64,000 bases of DNA, from positions 54,064,001 through 54,128,000 of the forward strand of contig CM114271.1 of assembly GCA_050084515.1 (NCBI GenBank), in the 5' to 3' direction. Below the pieces are notes generated by a model, which was given only the letters and a program-made list of their open reading frames with translations, was not told the origin of the DNA and ran no database searches. A program made the position numbers and the translations under genes. Below, in pieces: positions 59,240 to 64,000 of this stretch (position 1 is its first letter; every line of letters starts with the position of its first letter). The DNA is from Blasia pusilla (taxonomy: Eukaryota; Marchantiophyta; Marchantiopsida; Blasiales).

Positions 59240-61230
59240 TTTCTACAATCGCTACTATAATAAGAAAATTCCCTAGAATTGTACAAATTATCAAGTTGCT
59301 TAATCTTGCATACACTTGCATCTTGATCCACCTACTCAGGGATATTTATATCTTGAGTTTTCTTCATTTTATCATTGGAGTAATAAGAAATGGCCTCATA
59401 GGATGGGAGGAAAAAATGGTTGTGGTCACCCTATTGGTCGCTTATACCTTGCTTTTCAAGGTACGTACTGAAATGTTTTATGTTGTACTTGTTATATTTC
59501 CAAGGATTCCAATTTGGAGTCATTCAAGTAGATACAATTCTTATGTAAGATTTCCATGCTAAGATGCTATCTTTTTTCATAGGAGATGGAGAATGCAATT
59601 GGTTGCGATTACTTCTCCATCATGTAAGAGATGCTAATTGGTATGAGTATTTCAGATTTTTAGATTTCGTGATATGTCCAAGTTTGAAGGAATCTGCCAT
59701 TCAATTGGGACTTCTATAGGATGATAGGGAAGTGCTCTCTTGCTTCAAAGAAGCTTTTGAGATCTGCACATGTTCCTCGCCTTGATAACTACTTTGTAGA
59801 CGTGCCACAACCTAACTTGTAGCACATAATACATATTCAAACTTGGAGATAAAAAACTCTTATATGAGAAGACTTCATATATGCTTTAAGACTCCTATTA
59901 ATCTCCATAAGAGATCTACTTGCGGACTACTAGTCAATAGTCATGCAACACATGTAATAAAGAATGCGTTGCTTCTTGTATGGGATGAGGCACCTATGAC
60001 TCATCATCATGCATTTTAGGTCATTAATTGCATCTTGCAAGATATTATGGGAGTGGTATCTCATGACTTGAGAGGTAAACCATTTGGGGAAAAGCTCATA
60101 ATTTTTGGTGTTGACCTTCATGTCATTTGTCATGATGATTGACCGAAATTCATCCAAGCCATTTTAAGGAGCAATGCCAAAGAGAGATAAATTTCATTAG
60201 TTTCCCATATTTTCCAAGTGTTAGCAAAATTATTATTTTTAAGTATGGTTATCTCAATTACTGAAATATCTTCTAACCAATATTTGTATGTTGTATCTAG
60301 AAACACTCCTACATCAGTATTGACTCCATTCCAAGTTAGGAGATGAGTTATATTTATCCTACATAATTCTTGAATGTGAGAAAACAGAAAGTGATGAAAT
60401 CACCGAAATATGATACAAATCTTGGAGATACACAGTGGCCTAGTATGTCCGTACGCTCATAAAAGAGCTTCGATGGAACCTGAACATTCAGATATCTTGA
60501 TATATGAGAATGCTTTACTGCTGCGGCTCCCGACTATTTCACTACTCGAGAAACTAGGTTTTTTTATCTATTTTTTTCATTTCTATTTATAGAACAAGTT
60601 TGCCCCGCGTTGTCTTGGCATACTAGGGGCTGCGCTCCGAGACCCTTGTGATGCAACAAGGTGCCCCGTACCATGATGCAATACAAGGTTAGATAATCCT
60701 AGTAACGTTACTTCATAAACCACTTCATATTACCAAACTCCTTCGACGTCTAAGTCGTAACCATCAATCTAGGCTTCTCCTTGTACAAGGAGGCCGATGA
60801 GATTAATGATGCTCAGAGAAGTGGATGTTGAGAATTCAACATTGAATACATGCTTATCGTCTAGACTACTTCCCGATCATTTGTGTTTGAAGATTGAAGC
60901 ACCGAACATGCTCTTGTGAAAAGGACAAGCAAACAACGCTCAATTTTGGACTAGTCATTGGTTTATTCATGTCATACATATATTATAGATGCTCAAATTA
61001 TTACCAATAAGAATATCGGAGATCGAGTTCTCATCCTGCGGATCCTATTGGTTGCTTGTGAATCATGTTTATATTTTGTTTTGTATTGATTTCAATTCCC
61101 TACCTCTCCAACTTTTGACATGACTATTAGTAAGTCACAAGCTCAAACTTTATGAAAGGTTTGAACATACTTACTTTGACATGTATTCTCTCATGCTCGA
61201 TTGTATGTAGCATTGTTTAAAGTAGGATAA
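59240..61230 (+). pseudogene. Pif1-type helicase of the plus-strand Helitron
   Basis: Plus strand: IYILSFLHF and GRLYLAFQ-like text to 59460, then a GT-AG intron (about 59461-59582). Next is DGECNWLRLLLHHVRDANWY and FLDFVICPSLKESAIQLGLL (59590-59720). The Walker B region is ALLLVWDEAPMTHHHAF (about 59963-60015), followed by KPFGEKLIIFGVDLHV (about 60075-60125). The C-terminal part at 60990-61220 has NIGDRVLILRI, FDMTISKSQAQTL and HVFSHARLYVALFKV. A Walker A block was not found, stops are frequent, and Q-to-A in the SKSQGQT motif is visible. Non-functional relic. Confidence 0.8.
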
Positions 61231-61416
61231 AAGAGTTCGATCCATATTCTAAATGGAAGTGATACACATTAAAATCAAGAAGGTGATTACAAGAAAAATG
61301 TTGTATAAAAAGAGATATTTTGACATGAAATAGAATATCAAAATATTTTTTTCTCTATCTCAAATTTTAAACAATACACTTCTTAATGCGTGCATTGCAT
61401 GGACACCATACTAGTT

Positions 61417-64000
61417 TGATGTATATTGATGCTAGTTAGTAGTTGGAGATATAAAGTGTACCTTAGGAGGTCCTCTTGAATTATAACCAAGATTAGGTCG
61501 ATCTAACCATGATTAGTTAATGGAGGTTAATATAGATTGTTGTCTGCATATCCTCCGTATATCTAATAGAAGGATTAAAAATCCTCTCATTCTATGACTG
61601 AAACATTGTCTTGTTTCCTCACAACTTAAAGGTGGCCATATCATTGGCAAGAAGATGGAGAATTCACAACCAGATCTAGGTCAATATTTGTAACCCATGG
61701 GTAGTCAATAACAAAATTTGGGAATATTTTATTTTGAACTAGCCGAAATGTGGAATAAATTTAATTTGAGTTTGTTTGGGGCTAAGCATAACCCCTTAAA
61801 CAAAAAACAAGAACAACCTCATTGTCTCACAAAGAGGTTATTGGCCATGATATAGGTGTATATTTATAGACATGCATGTGACAACATTGAAGTTATTGTT
61901 TTTGGTATAGGAAATAATAGTAGAAGTTTGTGTTATGAAAAAATGCGTGAATTGAGTACTCCATCTAGGGACAAAGTGGGGCAACCCTAATGCTCTCCAT
62001 CACGGGGTCAAAATTTAGCTAATAGTTCTTGACCAAAGAGACAAAGAATATGAAGAAGTGCTTCATCATGACCATACACAAACATGTCTCGAATAATTGT
62101 TCTTAAGAACAAAGAGGATACATATGCAAACGACTTCTTTGGAAGCCTAAAAAGGTGTCATATTCCATAATTAATGAACCAACTACATACCTAAGGCATG
62201 TATTAAACCAAATGCCTCTTACAAATCATGCCTCTCCTTTATAGGCATGACATGATCGTAGTCCACTTCGACAACATTGTCTACGACTACAAAGCATAGG
62301 GGAGATCGGCCCCATGACTCATAGGGACAAGCTAGACTTTGATACATGTATAGGTGTAGAGTTATGAGGCTCACTAGGATTGTAGTGATATGAATATATA
62401 AGAGGGTCATTATATCCCTTTTTCCATGAATTTGAAATTTCATGAAATGTGATAAAAAAAAGGTGTATAATGTTTTTTGAAAATTTCTTTTCCACATAAT
62501 TTGACACTCTTCTTTTTCATTGCAATTATATCACATTCTTTCTTACTACATTGAAAAAGAGGCAATGGATTTAAAGTAAGATCCATGGAATGCTCTTATA
62601 AATGTAAACATTGACTTGTTCCCATGCATTTAAGTTTTAATCTTTTCCTAGAGCTTACATCATCCTTCTATTCAGGTCCCAAATTCTACAAAAGACACAA
62701 GTCCTTTGACTCTATGAACTGGAAAATCCTTCCATCATTTGTCATGGAACAAGATTTTCTTTGCTCATGAAAAATTGGGCAGAAATAGATTCATGTTCAA
62801 GCATTTGAGAGGTTGGACTATCCATAGCAAGGTACTATCATTTTGAGACATAAAATTTTAGAGTAGTTTTGCACTAACGAGTCATTTATTGAATGCATCA
62901 AGGACCAAAATATTCCTTGAAGAGACCTAAATGGCGGTGTAAGTGGAAGGAAATAGGAATAGTGGTGCAAATGTAATAAATTGGAGAAACAAGTTTATGA
63001 AATATCCATTGGAGGTGGCAATATTTTTCATTACAATCTTATGTAAGTATGCAAATTGAATAAATGTTAAGAACGGTCCTCATAAGATCAGAGGATCTAA
63101 AGTAATATACCTTTCTTGGAATTCACTTTGCAAAATAGGTTTGCAAGTGAACTTTTTTTTAGCATATATGTAATGTGTATTATATGAATCGAAAAGACTT
63201 ATCACAAATAGAAAATTAAAAATTGTTCCGCGTTTTAGGTTCAAGTTTTTTGGAAAGCCCATTTTGCAAAAGAAGAAGGTTACACCCATAATCACTCAAG
63301 AGAAGACACATTTGGAAGTCAGCGCTTTGTCATCGATTTTTTCATCATCTAGTGTTTAAGGTATTGGTATGTATTTTGGAAGCTCAAGTTAAAAAACAAC
63401 TATAGTCCTTCAATTCTTAAATTCTACAATTTATGCATTGAATGCATGAGACGATGAGGTTATACCTTTTTTCCTTGACATTTCTATTTGAATAATTGAT
63501 CTTGTGTGATCATTTTCATCATTTGCCCTCACCATCATAAGTGCCTAAGTAAATGATGTTTATTTTGGGACTTTTTTAAGAAGTTGGAAGTTTGTGCTTA
63601 TGAAAAGGATAAAATTCTCATCCTCTTGGATTATATGTGAGGAATTGGACTTTTCATGGAAAATTTGGATGCATTGGGAGTAAGAATTGAATAAAAGATT
63701 GAATGTATAGGCTTACTTGCAATACGAGGGTGAACGATAATATGTGTTCTTTGAATAGAAGGTACTTGATCCTCATACCATTTTCCAATGTTTGAGACTC
63801 AAAACGTTGTCCAATAGAAATTTTATCTTTAAAATGCCCTTGCAATTGATTTTGGAATGTTAGTATAAGTATGTTTGTGATCGCATACTTGAAAATCCGA
63901 TGTTTGCCCAATGGTTGTAGAGTTTGGGATAGTGACATAAGATGAAAAAAGAAAAAGATGAATTGGGATTTCCCTATCCAATTTATTATAATAAGATGTG
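61417..64000. other. AT-rich stretch, no gene recognised
   Basis: Short open frames (for example 62219-62497 and 63654-63938, both minus) show no domain I can name. No termini, tandem repeats or RNA genes were recognised by eye. Confidence 0.35.

Larger units (their letters stand above)
57293..61416 (+). mobile_element. Helitron, plus orientation, degenerate
   Basis: The 3' end is secure: hairpin-forming CGTGCATTGCA at 61391-61401, CTAG at 61413-61416, then T, downstream of a plus-strand Helitron helicase. The proposed 5' end, TCTCTATATTAAGTCC at 57293 preceded by A, fits the TC start but is less certain. No Rep segment was recognised between 57.3 and 59.2 kb, so it is probably internally deleted or strongly decayed. 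It shares its 3' hairpin with the 198-bp Helitron at 15318-15515. Confidence 0.6.

Noticed and set aside
60600-60700. GC-rich CCCCGCG ... CATACTAGG as another Helitron 3' end
   Set aside because: No clear hairpin at the right distance from CTAG, and it lies inside the helicase region of the larger Helitron.
62219-62507. Possible copia pol fragment
   Set aside because: The text vaguely resembles polyprotein sequence, but no diagnostic motif could be identified in any frame.

Overview
The window looks like nuclear DNA of a land plant. It is a transposon-rich intergenic landscape around one small gene island. The evidence is a complete four-exon gene with GT-AG introns for a plant-specific aluminium-induced/TSJT1-type protein (AILP, DUF3700), together with Ty3/gypsy chromoviruses, Helitrons, CACTA-like termini and a tRNA-derived SINE-like copy, all plant-type elements. 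Short introns (117-285 bp) and a gypsy lineage carrying a DNA methyltransferase make me suspect a non-seed plant such as a bryophyte, lycophyte or fern, but the sequence does not prove this.

Layout. 1-4.4 kb: a copia gag remnant and a rearranged chromovirus copy (I), with long terminal repeat (LTR) pieces in the opposite orientation. 4.4-10.1 kb: a gag zinc-knuckle remnant, three copies of a ~600 bp repeat (repeat A), and a minus-strand gypsy relic reading cytosine-5 DNA methyltransferase, linker, RT, RNase H, integrase. 10.1-16.8 kb: AT-rich DNA with two compact non-autonomous Helitrons (12565-12884 and 15318-15515). 16.8-23.3 kb: GC-richer island with the AILP gene at 17426-18730. 23.3-32.5 kb: a fourth copy of repeat A, a SINE-like copy, a possible CACTA element with a captured RNase H fragment and a ~345 bp tandem array, then a (TC)118 microsatellite. 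32.5-34.2 kb: second copy of the integrase part of the methyltransferase-type gypsy. 34.2-37.9 kb: chromovirus copy II, internally deleted. 38.9-52.8 kb: a large minus-strand Helitron whose Rep segment is inverted and whose helicase is split by chromovirus copy III (41548-48529, 5-bp target duplication CGCAC). 52.8-56.4 kb: a CACTA-like terminus followed by a second ~345 bp tandem array in mirror orientation. 57.3-61.4 kb: a plus-strand Helitron ending in CTAG. 61.4-64 kb: AT-rich, nothing recognised.

The only gene that looks functional is the AILP gene. Every transposon reading frame I checked carries stops, frameshifts, deletions or lost catalytic residues. The two most notable signals are the methyltransferase domain carried by a gypsy element (9113-9751) and the almost perfect ~650 bp palindromic LTR of chromovirus copy III. 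That LTR has a target-site duplication outside it and a small pre-existing inverted repeat at its centre, suggesting snap-back priming during reverse transcription before integration. Nothing here is confirmed by database search; family calls rest on motif recognition.
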